The translations under genes were made by a program, and so were the position numbers. 64,000 nt of DNA, taken from assembly GCF_039595395.1 (NCBI RefSeq), contig NZ_JBCNLP010000006.1, positions 315,001 through 379,000 of the forward strand, written 5' to 3'. This document shows, in pieces, positions 16,690 through 24,123 of the stretch. Position 1 is the stretch's first letter; each line of letters begins with the position of its first letter. Under the pieces are notes generated by a model. That model was not told the DNA's origin. It worked only from the letters and a program-made list of their open reading frames with translations, and ran no database searches. The stretch is from Novosphingobium sp. GTDB taxonomy: Bacteria > Pseudomonadota > Alphaproteobacteria > Sphingomonadales > Sphingomonadaceae.

Positions 16690-16714
16690 GTTAGTTGCTG
16701 TGAAAGCCTGTTAG
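16690..16714 (-). promoter_or_regulatory. CTAAC direct repeat, 20-bp period, upstream of aldehyde dehydrogenase
   Basis: Reading in the gene's direction, CTAAC at 16714-16710 and CTAAC at 16694-16690 are separated by 15 bp. The second half with its flank (TCACAGCAACTAACGGG) is identical over 17 bases to the site at 18562-18578. The distal copy overlaps the stop codon of the upstream hydrolase gene. The proximal copy lies 86 bp before the start codon. Confidence 0.65.
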
Positions 16715-17583
16715 CCCGGCCGATGCTTCAGGACGAAAGCACGGATAGACGCCGCGAAATCATCGGCTTGCTCGATATGGGCGAAATGCCCGGCATGGGC
16801 GATATCGACCCGTTCCAACCCAACGATTGTCTGCTGCAGCACATCGCCGCAGGCCTTGCCGCAGATGAAATCCTGCGCGCCCACGATGGCGAGGGTCGGC
16901 AGATGCTGATCGCGCAGCGTCTCTCTCACATCGAAAGGCGTGTTGTCACCCACCACGAAACTGGCGGTGAGCCCGTCGCGCAGCGTGGCAATCGCCGGGC
17001 TCAGCGGATCGGCGAAATAGGCTGGCAACAACCCGCGCATGGCGGCGGTATAGCTGGCATCGTCGCGGATGGACGGGATGGACGCCCATGCGGCGAGAAC
17101 CTCTGCCGCCAGATCGCGATCCTCATAGGTCGCCGCCGCCTGACGCACCGCCGCATCCGCCGCCTGCATAAAGGCAGGCCCGGTGACGGCAGCGCTGTCA
17201 TAGAGGATCAGCCCCCGCAGCCGCTCCGGATGGGCCAGGGCATGATGCTGCGCCACAAAGCCGCCATGCGAATGGCCGAGCAGAAAGACATCCCGCAGAT
17301 CCAGCGCCTTGAGGAAGCCATCAAGCTGCGCGCTGTAACGCTCGACTGTATAGCCTTGCGGATGGGTGCCTAGCCGCCCCGACAGGCCGGTGCCGATCGG
17401 TTCGAGATAGACCATCGTCATAAAGGCTTCGAGGCGCGGCATGCGCAGATAGGCCCAGTCGATCCCCGGCCCGCCGGGATGGACCACGCAGACCGGGCCG
17501 GACCCGGCGACATGGCAGGATTGGGCGAGGCCCGCGACATCCACCATATGGTGCCCCGGCTGCAGGATGTTTGTCGTCTTCAT
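16711..17583 (-). CDS. Alpha/beta hydrolase (proline iminopeptidase-like)
   Basis: A 290-residue alpha/beta-fold hydrolase. The oxyanion-hole segment is VVHPGGPGIDW (about residues 33-43), the nucleophile elbow is GHSHGGFVAQ (Ser about residue 106), and the C-terminal His is in AHAGHFAHIEQ; an acid is likely in the GAQDFICGK loop. HPGGPG is typical of the prolyl iminopeptidase branch, which also contains lactone and amide hydrolases. No signal peptide is seen. It follows the SDR gene by 24 bp and is probably co-transcribed with it. Within this cluster it may open an ester, lactone or amide, but the substrate is not evident. Confidence 0.87.
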   Translation of the reverse strand: MKTTNILQPGHHMVDVAGLAQSCHVAGSGPVCVVHPGGPGIDWAYLRMPRLEAFMTMVYLEPIGTGLSGRLGTHPQGYTVERYSAQLDGFLKALDLRDVFLLGHSHGGFVAQHHALAHPERLRGLILYDSAAVTGPAFMQAADAAVRQAAATYEDRDLAAEVLAAWASIPSIRDDASYTAAMRGLLPAYFADPLSPAIATLRDGLTASFVVGDNTPFDVRETLRDQHLPTLAIVGAQDFICGKACGDVLQQTIVGLERVDIAHAGHFAHIEQADDFAASIRAFVLKHRPG

Positions 17584-17606
17584 GGTCTTCCTTTCGGCAA
17601 CCGGCG

Positions 17607-18407
17607 TCAGAACGCCGAGCGCACCGTGCCGCCATCCACCCGCAGCGTCGCGCCGCTGACATAGGCGGCCAGTTCGCTGGAGAGATAGGTGACCGCGCCC
17701 GCGATCTCCTCCGCGCGGCCAAGGCGGCCGATATCATTGGGCACCATATCCCTGACGCAGCCGCTCTCGATCTTCTCCCAGCTTTCGCCCCAGCCGCGTG
17801 CCGGGGCGATCTGCTCCAGCAACTCCTTGACGGCGGGCACCAGAATGGCGCCGGGCGCCACGATGTTCGAGGTGACGCCCGTGTCCTTCAGCCGCCGGGC
17901 CAGAGACACCGCCAGATTGTGCCGGGCAGCCAGCGTGGCCTGATAATCGGGCAGTTGCGCGGTCGGCTGCTCGGCAAGGCCGCCGCCGATCTGGATCACC
18001 CGCCCCCAGCCGCGCGCGACCATGGCAGGCACCAGAGCCTGGATCATCCGCACTGCCGAGACCACATTGACCTGATAGCTCTCTGCCCAGACCTGCGGGG
18101 TGGCGCTGTGCCAGTCGAGATGATGGTAATGGCCGGCATTGTTGACCAGAATATCCACCTCGCCGCCCGAGAGGGCCTGCGCCACCACAGCGGCGGCGCC
18201 CTCATCGCTGGCCAGATCGCCGATGGCGACATCGGCCTTGCCGCCGCTGGCGATGATGTCTGCCGCGACCTGCTCGGCGCGTGCGCGGTTGCGGCCATGC
18301 ACCACCACCGCCGCGCCTTCCGCCGCCAGCATCCGCGCGATGGCCTCGCCCAGACCCGCTGACGCGCCGGTGACCAGAGCACGCCGGTTATCGAGATTCA
18401 TGTTCAT
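17607..18407 (-). CDS. Short-chain dehydrogenase/reductase family protein lacking the usual catalytic Ser and Lys
   Basis: A 266-residue Rossmann-fold SDR. The cofactor loop is ALVTGASAGLGEAI (about residues 10-23), with LVNNAGHYHH further on. In the active-site region the family normally has Ser, then Tyr-x-x-x-Lys. Here the sequence is IGGGLAEQPTAQLPDYQATL: the Tyr is kept, the position 13 residues before it is Gly, and the position four after it is Leu. The C terminus has the classical VNPG-like APGAI and the terminal RVDGG. Start 18407 is used (MNMNLDN); 18401 is also possible. It is first in an operon with the alpha/beta hydrolase gene. It may be an altered enzyme or a non-catalytic relative. 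Confidence 0.85.
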   Translation of the reverse strand: MNMNLDNRRALVTGASAGLGEAIARMLAAEGAAVVVHGRNRARAEQVAADIIASGGKADVAIGDLASDEGAAAVVAQALSGGEVDILVNNAGHYHHLDWHSATPQVWAESYQVNVVSAVRMIQALVPAMVARGWGRVIQIGGGLAEQPTAQLPDYQATLAARHNLAVSLARRLKDTGVTSNIVAPGAILVPAVKELLEQIAPARGWGESWEKIESGCVRDMVPNDIGRLGRAEEIAGAVTYLSSELAAYVSGATLRVDGGTVRSAF

Positions 18408-18462
18408 GTCCCATCCTTTCACTGCCAGTGTCCCGCATCAGATGGGGCTGAAGCATTGTCTT

Positions 18463-18479
18463 GATTAGCCCGGTTAATC
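18463..18479. promoter_or_regulatory. Imperfect palindrome upstream of the SDR gene
   Basis: GATTAGCCCGGTTAATC has matching outer arms (GATTA/TAATC) and lies 56-72 bp upstream of the SDR start. It is a candidate operator or promoter-overlapping site. No matching site was noticed elsewhere. Confidence 0.3.
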
Positions 18480-18497
18480 TGGATGCGGCATGCAACA

Positions 18498-18510
18498 ATC
18501 CGGGACAATG
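18498..18510 (-). promoter_or_regulatory. ATCCGGGACAATG element upstream of the SDR operon
   Basis: The 13-mer ATCCGGGACAATG is preceded by TGCA and by a GATGCGGCAT stretch. The same 13-mer, also after TGCA and a GATGCCGCAT stretch, lies at 24077-24089 before the MFS gene. The distances to the respective starts are 91 and 109 bp, in the same orientation. Confidence 0.4.
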
Positions 18511-18550
18511 GGGAGGGCATCGCCGCAAGGGAAGGGGAGGTGGGCCGGTC

Positions 18551-18575
18551 CTAACGCGTCATCACAGCAACTAAC
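18551..18575 (+). promoter_or_regulatory. CTAAC direct repeat, 20-bp period, upstream of the first NTF2-fold gene
   Basis: CTAAC at 18551-18555 and 18571-18575, with TCACAG in the spacer. It is identical over 17 bases to the aldehyde dehydrogenase site when read in gene direction. The proximal copy ends 58 bp before the start at 18634. Confidence 0.65.
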
Positions 18576-18588
18576 GGGTGAAGCGGTT

Positions 18589-18613
18589 CTGCCAGGCCTA
18601 TCGAGGCTGGCAG
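18589..18613 (+). other. Stem-loop in the leader of the first NTF2-fold gene
   Basis: CTGCCAG-G-CCT, loop ATCG, then AGG-CTGGCAG form a ten-pair stem with one bulged G, about 20 nt before the start codon and just ahead of the GGAGGAAG ribosome-binding site. It could influence mRNA stability or translation. Confidence 0.4.
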
Positions 18614-18633
18614 CAGCACCGTGGAGGAAGGCG

Positions 18634-19071
18634 ATGATGGACAGGGCCGAAGAATGGGCGATCTACCGTCTGGCCGCGCGTCTTGCCCAGGCGGGCGATG
18701 ACCGGGATGAGGCGGCCTATCGCGCCTGTCTGGCCGATGAAGTATGGAGCGGGCCCGCGCATCAGGGCGCCTGCGTTCCGCGTGAGACCTATGCGCGCGA
18801 TGCGATGGAGCGCCTGTCGCGCACCGTCTGGACCCATCATCTGCTCGCCAATCCGGTGATCGCTGTGGATGAGCGCGGGCGCAGCGCCGATGCGGCCATC
18901 GATGTGGTGGTCACCGCCTGCCTTGCCATGGGCGCCATGGGCGAGGAGCCGGGCCGCCGCTTCACCTGCGGCGGGCGTTACGAACTGGGCTTCGAGCGGG
19001 GCGCCACAGGCTGGTGCATCAACCGCCGCTTCCTGCGGATCCGCTATCGCCATGGCGAGGCACCGGGCTGA
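18634..19071 (+). CDS. SnoaL/NTF2-fold protein (polyketide cyclase or dioxygenase-beta-like)
   Basis: A 145-residue protein with the cone-shaped NTF2-like fold. The start at 18634 is set by a GGAGGAAG ribosome-binding site about 5 bases upstream; the longer frame begins in the promoter region. The N-terminal helix region (YRLAARLAQAGDDRDEAAYRACLADEVWSG) and the strands from VWTHHLLANPVIAVDERGRSA to the terminal WCINRRFLRIRY are typical of SnoaL-like domains, including small subunits of ring-hydroxylating enzymes, isomerases and dehydratases. It diverges from the SDR operon. Its CTAAC repeat is one of the closest matches. Activity is unknown. Confidence 0.75.
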   Translation: MMDRAEEWAIYRLAARLAQAGDDRDEAAYRACLADEVWSGPAHQGACVPRETYARDAMERLSRTVWTHHLLANPVIAVDERGRSADAAIDVVVTACLAMGAMGEEPGRRFTCGGRYELGFERGATGWCINRRFLRIRYRHGEAPG

Positions 19072-19094
19072 GCAACCGGTCGATCCGTGATCAA

Positions 19095-19109
19095 CTAACA
19101 ACTCCTAAC
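19095..19109 (+). promoter_or_regulatory. CTAAC direct repeat, 10-bp period, upstream of the second NTF2-fold gene
   Basis: CTAAC at 19095-19099 and 19105-19109 are separated by 5 bp, one helical turn instead of the two turns of the other three sites. The proximal copy ends 110 bp before the start at 19220. Confidence 0.45.
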
Positions 19110-19219
19110 TGGTCCGCGTGGCAGGCAGCGGGCTAGAACGGCAGCGGAAACATCGGGATCGCGGCGTTCGGCGTGATGGTCATGCGGATCGCTCGTTCCC
19201 GGCCAGTTCGGGAACGGGA

Positions 19220-19666
19220 ATGTCCAGCATCAGTCAGGCCGCCCAGATGCTTATTCGTGACGCTGAAAATGCGTGGAACCTCGGCGATCTGGGCGCGATC
19301 ATCATGAGCAATTCGATCGACTGCTTCTGGCGGGCCCGCGTCCATTTCCTCTGGGGGCGCGAGCAGATCCGCACCCATGTCGAACGCCAGTCGCGGCGCG
19401 AGATCGACTTCCACACCATCTTCGAGCCATGGGCGGAAAGCGAGGGGCGCCTCTCCATGCGTTTCGCGTCGGAATTTCGCAATGACAGCGGCACCTGGTT
19501 CCGCGCCTATGGCAGCGAGGAGATGGAGTTCGACCGCGCGGGGCTGGTGATCCGCCGCCTGACCGCGGCCAACGAACACCCCATTCAGGACCATGAGCGC
19601 GTGTTGCGCTGGCCGGATGGGCGGCGCCCCTCCTCCTTCCCGACCCTGAGCGAACTGGGCTTTTAG
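19220..19666 (+). CDS. DUF1348-type NTF2-fold protein
   Basis: A 148-residue protein resembling the DUF1348 nuclear-transport-factor-2-like family. The start at 19220 (MSSISQAAQMLIRDAENAWN) is preferred because earlier codons are low in coding character. Recognisable parts are DAENAWNLGD at the N terminus, FLWGREQIRTHVERQ, and an extended-strand core ending in GLVIRRLTAANE. No catalytic function is established for the family. It is the second NTF2-fold gene in tandem, 148 bp after the first, with its own CTAAC repeat. The two could be alternative or partner subunits of one activity. It ends 9 bp before the convergent regulator gene. Confidence 0.75.
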   Translation: MSSISQAAQMLIRDAENAWNLGDLGAIIMSNSIDCFWRARVHFLWGREQIRTHVERQSRREIDFHTIFEPWAESEGRLSMRFASEFRNDSGTWFRAYGSEEMEFDRAGLVIRRLTAANEHPIQDHERVLRWPDGRRPSSFPTLSELGF

Positions 19667-19675
19667 GATCGCCGT

Positions 19676-22549
19676 TTAACGGCGCAATGCCGCCCGGAGT
19701 TCTCTGGCGTGGCGCAGATCGGGGGTGTCGGCGCTGTCGGCATCCCGCAGGGCCCGCGCCAGGGCGTGGATGGCCTCGTCCCTCCGGTCCAGCGCCTCAA
19801 GGCGGGTGGCCAGAGCGATGGCGGCCTTCACCGCAAAGGCGCGGGCACCCTGACGCAGGGCGATGTCGAGCGCCTCCCGCAGCAGGCCGATGGCGGTCTC
19901 GGGAGCATCCTGCATGATCTCGGCCTGCATGCTCAGCAACTCGGCCAGGGCGACCTCCTCGCCGATGGCTTCGCAGCGCAGGATGGTCGAGGCGATCACA
20001 TCGCGCGCCTCCTGCCGCCGGTCCTCCAGCATCAGGCCGCGCGCCAGCGTGATCGAGAAGGGTGTGGTCAGCAATTCGTAGCGCGCCGCGCGCAGGCGCG
20101 CCAGACTGTCCTCGACTTCGGTCAGCGCCTCGCCGCTCCTGCCGCTGCGGATGGCGATCTCGCCGCGAAATCCGGCGGCCGCGACCATATAGGGGCCAAG
20201 CGCATTGACCTGAGCGCAGGTGGTGAAGGCCTCCAGCGTCTCTTGCGCCGTCGCGAAATCCTCCATCCAGATATGCAGCGTCAGCGACCAGATCAGCGCG
20301 ATGCAATGCGTCACCGGATGATCGAGCCGCGAGGCCAGGCTGACCGTCTGCCGGGCCAGACTCGCGGCCTGCTCGGCATGGCCGGAGAGCCACAGCGTGC
20401 GGGCCAGCGCGATGCCCGAGCGGTTGCGATGATCGAAGCCATAATGGATCGTGCGGTTGCGGCTGGAGACCGGGCAATGGGCCAGCGAAATCTCCAGCTC
20501 CTCACGCGCGCGGCGCTGGTTTCCGGCCAGATGCTGCGAAATGCCCGACAGCGAATAGGCGATGCCGATCGCCTCGGGATCGCCGATCCGCCCGGCGACC
20601 CTCACCGCGCGCCCGGCCAGCTCCATGGCGATGGCATAATCGCCGATCCGCTCGTGATAGATATGCAGGCGGCCCAGCATGCGAAGCTGGTTCCAGCGGT
20701 CGTCGAGCGCGGTGGCCACCTCCAGCGCGCGGGACAGCGCCTGCCCCGCCACGCGGCTGTTGCCCCGCGTGAACATCAGCGTGATGCCCAGAGCGCCCTG
20801 CAGCTCCAGCTCGATCGCGGTGCCGTGGCGGGCCTCGGCCATGTCCTCGAGCGCGCGGGCGCACCAGTTGCGGCACTCGCCCAGATGCGAGAGGTTAAGG
20901 AACACCGGCGTGCTGGCGGCGGCCAGACGCACGCCCATGTCACGATCCCCCTCGGGCCCGAAGCACCATTCCAGCGCGCTGCAGATGTTGCCCACCTGCT
21001 GGCGCAGCGGCTGCGTGTCCGGCATCAGGCTCTCCTCCTCGCCGGAGACCGCCCCCAGCTCGGCCAGGAAGAAACCGGCATGGCGGGCGGCGGACTGGTT
21101 GAAAGCTTCCGCCCCGCGCAGCCGCAGCTTTTCGCGCGCATAGGCGCGGGTCATTTCCAGCAGGCGGTAAATGCTGCCGTCGGGCGAAAGCTTGGGCGCG
21201 ATCAGCGATTTGGCGGTCAGCGAGAACAAGGCGGAGACCACGGCCTCGCTGTCCAGCATGTCATCGGCGGCCACGGCCAGCGCGGCATCGATGGAGAAGG
21301 GGCCGACGAAGACCGAGAGCCTTTCTAGCACGATGCGTTCCACCGCGCCGAGCAGGCCGTAGCTCCAGTCGAGCATGGCCTGAAGCGTCTGCTGGCGCGG
21401 CAAGGCGGTGCGGCGGCCGGCCCAGCCAAGGCTGAAACGTTCCCCCAGCTCGCGGGCGGTGGCGTGAATGCCATGGGTGGCGACGCGCACCGCCGCCAGC
21501 TCGATCGGCAGCGCCATGCCGTCCAGACGGCGGCAGATGCCCGCGATAAGCTGGACGGCCTCCTCGTCGATGGTCAGGGCGGTGTCGGCGGCGCAGGCGC
21601 GGTCGTGGAACAGTTGCACGGCGGGATAGGCCAGGATCTCCCGAGCGGAGAGCGCGTCTGTCTCCTCCGGGCAGGCCAGCGCGTTGAGGCGATGGATATG
21701 TTCGCCGCGCACCCGCAGCGGCTCGCGCGAGGTGGCCAGAATGCGGACATGCGGCGCGGCCTCGATCAGCCGTTCGACCAGATGGGCGACCTCCTCGATC
21801 AGATGCTCACAATTGTCGAGCAGCAGCAGGATCGGATGCTCGCGCATATGGCCCAGGATCACGGCGAGCGGATCGTCGCTCTGCACGACGATGCCCATCG
21901 CGCTGGCGATCATGCCGGGCACCAGCGCGGCATTTTCCAGCAGGCTGAAATCGACAAAGGCGACATGGCCCTGAAAGGCCGGGGCCAGCACATGCCCCAT
22001 CTCGACGCCCAGCGAGGTCTTGCCCACGCCGCCCGGCCCCACGATGGTGAAAAGCTGCGTGTCGATCACCCGCTCGCTCAAAAGCCGCACGTCATGCTCG
22101 CGCCCGATCAGCAAGGGCATGCGCGGCGGCAGATGGCGTGTGTTCGTTGCCGGCGTTTCGGTCAGCAGCGGCATGGGCAGGCCGGCGCGCACCATCGCCT
22201 GCCGCTCGACCTTGGCGACAAAGGCATAGCCCACGCCCACCTGCGTCGCGATGTAGCGGGCGCCGCCCTTGCCTTCGCCCAGCAGCTTGCGCAGCCCGGC
22301 CATATGGAAGCGCAGGCTGCCATCCTCGACCACCACATCGCTCCACACGCGGTTGAGCAGCTCGCGCTTGGACCAGACCCGACCGGGCTGCTCGGTTAGC
22401 ACGATCAGCAGGTCGAGCGAGCGCCCGCCGATCTCCACCGGCGCGCCATGCATCGTCAGCAGGCGCTCGCGCGGGGACAGGGCGAAGGGGCCGAAAGAGA
22501 TCCGGTCGCGGGGCCGGTCATGAAGGAGTGGCGTCTCCGTATCCGTCAT
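19676..22549 (-). CDS. Large transcriptional regulator: OmpR-type winged helix, NB-ARC-like ATPase and TPR region
   Basis: A 957-residue regulator. Residues about 15-110 form an OmpR/PhoB-type winged helix (FGPFALSPRERLL, LLNRVWSDVVVEDGSLRFHM, YIATQVGVGYAFVAKV). From about residue 150 there is a STAND-type P-loop NTPase with Walker A VGPGGVGKTSLG and a Walker-B-like segment ILLLLDNCEHLIEEV, followed by ATSREPLRV, a sensor motif. The remaining 450 residues are helical, TPR-like repeats. This is the layout of SARP/MalT-like signal-integrating activators, in which ligand and ATP release DNA binding. It is cytoplasmic. Winged helices of this type bind tandem direct repeats, and the CTAAC repeats nearby (20- or 10-bp period) are candidate targets. 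The architecture is clear; the inducer is unknown. Confidence 0.85.
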   Translation of the reverse strand: MTDTETPLLHDRPRDRISFGPFALSPRERLLTMHGAPVEIGGRSLDLLIVLTEQPGRVWSKRELLNRVWSDVVVEDGSLRFHMAGLRKLLGEGKGGARYIATQVGVGYAFVAKVERQAMVRAGLPMPLLTETPATNTRHLPPRMPLLIGREHDVRLLSERVIDTQLFTIVGPGGVGKTSLGVEMGHVLAPAFQGHVAFVDFSLLENAALVPGMIASAMGIVVQSDDPLAVILGHMREHPILLLLDNCEHLIEEVAHLVERLIEAAPHVRILATSREPLRVRGEHIHRLNALACPEETDALSAREILAYPAVQLFHDRACAADTALTIDEEAVQLIAGICRRLDGMALPIELAAVRVATHGIHATARELGERFSLGWAGRRTALPRQQTLQAMLDWSYGLLGAVERIVLERLSVFVGPFSIDAALAVAADDMLDSEAVVSALFSLTAKSLIAPKLSPDGSIYRLLEMTRAYAREKLRLRGAEAFNQSAARHAGFFLAELGAVSGEEESLMPDTQPLRQQVGNICSALEWCFGPEGDRDMGVRLAAASTPVFLNLSHLGECRNWCARALEDMAEARHGTAIELELQGALGITLMFTRGNSRVAGQALSRALEVATALDDRWNQLRMLGRLHIYHERIGDYAIAMELAGRAVRVAGRIGDPEAIGIAYSLSGISQHLAGNQRRAREELEISLAHCPVSSRNRTIHYGFDHRNRSGIALARTLWLSGHAEQAASLARQTVSLASRLDHPVTHCIALIWSLTLHIWMEDFATAQETLEAFTTCAQVNALGPYMVAAAGFRGEIAIRSGRSGEALTEVEDSLARLRAARYELLTTPFSITLARGLMLEDRRQEARDVIASTILRCEAIGEEVALAELLSMQAEIMQDAPETAIGLLREALDIALRQGARAFAVKAAIALATRLEALDRRDEAIHALARALRDADSADTPDLRHARELRAALRR

Positions 22550-22696
22550 GGCGGGGTCAGGCCCGTGATAGCGATCGCCAGGACAGAGGCAGAGCCGGAT
22601 GATGGGCGCGGCATGGCGGTCTTCCTTCAGCGTGTGCGAGTGGTTGTTCTGATAGACCTTTTGTCGAAGCAGGGGTGTTAGACTGTGTGATGCACT

Positions 22697-22732
22697 GTGA
22701 GCATGAACGTGAGCGTGAACGTGAGCATAAGC
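22697..22732. repeat. Three tandem 12-bp repeats after the MFS gene
   Basis: GTGAGCATGAAC, GTGAGCGTGAAC and GTGAGCATAAGC follow one another without a gap, just beyond the MFS stop at 22736 and within the 186-bp gap before the regulator start. No protein frame uses them convincingly. Confidence 0.75.
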
Positions 22733-22735
22733 GGT

Positions 22736-23968
22736 TCAGGCAGGCTGGCGGGCGGAGAAATCCACGCCTCTGGTTTCCCGGAGCAGCACGACCGCCAGCA
22801 GCACGATCAGATAGGCGCCCGCGACATAGAGCCCGATGGCATGGCGAAAGCCCAGCGTGGCCATGCTGCTGCCGATCGCCAGCGGGGTGATCCCGGCCAG
22901 AGCGCGCCCCACATTGTAGCAGAAGCCCAGCCCCGAACCGCGCAAGGGTGTGGGATAGATCTCGGTCAGCACCGGCCCCACGGTGCTGAAGATCCCTAGC
23001 GTGAACAGGCCCAGCATGGGGGTGAGCGCCAGCAGTTGCAGGTCCGAAAGCGGCAGGCGGGTGATCGCCAGCACCGTGACCAGACCCCCGCATGTGAAGG
23101 TGCCCAGCGTGGCCCGCCGTCCGGCACGGTCATTGAGCCATGCCCCCAGCCCATAGCCGCCCAGCGAGCCGCCGACCAGCGCGGCCATATGCAGCCCGGT
23201 CTGCGCGGGGGAGAGGCCCCGCTCCAGCCGCAGCATCGTGGGCCACCAGGTGGCGATCGCCCAATAGCCGCCATGCGCGCCGGTCGCCAGCAGGCTGCCC
23301 TTGAGCGTGTCGAGGCGCAGGCCCCGCGCGAAAATGCCGTGCCAGCGGTGCCGCGTGGCGCTCTGCTGGAAGATCGGCGCATCGGACAGGCGCAGGCGCA
23401 AGGGGAAGATCATCAGCGCCGGGATCAGCGTCAGGGCGAAGCTGACGCGCCAGCCCGGCTCGGGCGGCAGCCATGTGAGGGCCAGAGCGGTCGATCCGGC
23501 GGCCAGCGCCCAGCCCACGCTCCATGCGCTTTGCAGCGTGCCCAGCAGGCGGCCCCGCACGGCGGAGGGGGCGATCTCGCTCATGAAGACGACGCCCACG
23601 GCCCATTCCGCCCCGAAGCCGAAGCCCTGCACCAGCCTTGCCCACAGCAACTGGTCATAGTTTTGCGCCAGACCGCACAGCAGCGTGGAGATCGCCAGCC
23701 ACAGGATCGAGACGCGCAGGATGCGGATGCGCCCGATCCGGTCGGACAATGCCCCGGCCAGCCAGCCCCCGGCCGACCCCGCCAGCAGCACCGTCGAGGC
23801 CAGCAGCCCGGCGCTCGACGGGGTGAGGTGCCACAGCGCCAGCAAGGTGGGCAGCACAAAGGCATAGAGCTGCACATTCATCGCATCGATGACAAAGCCG
23901 GTGTAGGAGCTGCGGAAGGCCGCGCGCCCCTCACCGTCCAGCCCGCGATGCCATGAGAGGAGGCTCAT
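22736..23968 (-). CDS. MFS transporter (aromatic/organic acid:H+ symporter-like)
   Basis: A 410-residue twelve-helix major facilitator carrier. The loop-2/3 motif is seen as GALSDRIGRIRILRVSI (about residues 68-84) and the homologous loop of the second half as LNDRAGRRATLGTF. GFGFGAEWAVGVVFMSEIAP is typical of the aromatic-acid (AAHS) and sugar/sialate branches. It lies upstream of the regulator gene on the same strand. Its promoter has a 13-mer shared with the SDR promoter, so it probably brings in the substrate of the RidA-ALDH-hydrolase-SDR pathway. The substrate class is inferred from the family only. Confidence 0.88.
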   Translation of the reverse strand: MSLLSWHRGLDGEGRAAFRSSYTGFVIDAMNVQLYAFVLPTLLALWHLTPSSAGLLASTVLLAGSAGGWLAGALSDRIGRIRILRVSILWLAISTLLCGLAQNYDQLLWARLVQGFGFGAEWAVGVVFMSEIAPSAVRGRLLGTLQSAWSVGWALAAGSTALALTWLPPEPGWRVSFALTLIPALMIFPLRLRLSDAPIFQQSATRHRWHGIFARGLRLDTLKGSLLATGAHGGYWAIATWWPTMLRLERGLSPAQTGLHMAALVGGSLGGYGLGAWLNDRAGRRATLGTFTCGGLVTVLAITRLPLSDLQLLALTPMLGLFTLGIFSTVGPVLTEIYPTPLRGSGLGFCYNVGRALAGITPLAIGSSMATLGFRHAIGLYVAGAYLIVLLAVVLLRETRGVDFSARQPA

Positions 23969-24076
23969 GATGCCGCCCTCATGCCCAGCCGCTCTTCCCG
24001 CATGCGATCCTCTCCCTTGGCAACCGGCCTGCCCCGATCAGGCTAAGCCGAAAGATGCCGCATAGGGAGATGCAGG

Positions 24077-24089
24077 ATCCGGGACAATG
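24077..24089 (-). promoter_or_regulatory. ATCCGGGACAATG element upstream of the MFS gene
   Basis: The same 13-mer as at 18498-18510, in the same orientation, 109 bp upstream of the MFS start. It may be a second regulatory element common to the pathway. Confidence 0.4.
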
Positions 24090-24123
24090 ATAGGTGCATG
24101 CGGGCAGGTCAGTTTGCTCCCGA

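Noticed and set aside
22677..22681. CTAAC (minus strand) upstream of the large regulator gene
   Set aside because: Only one copy; the positions 10 and 20 bp away do not match, so autoregulation through the direct repeat is not supported.
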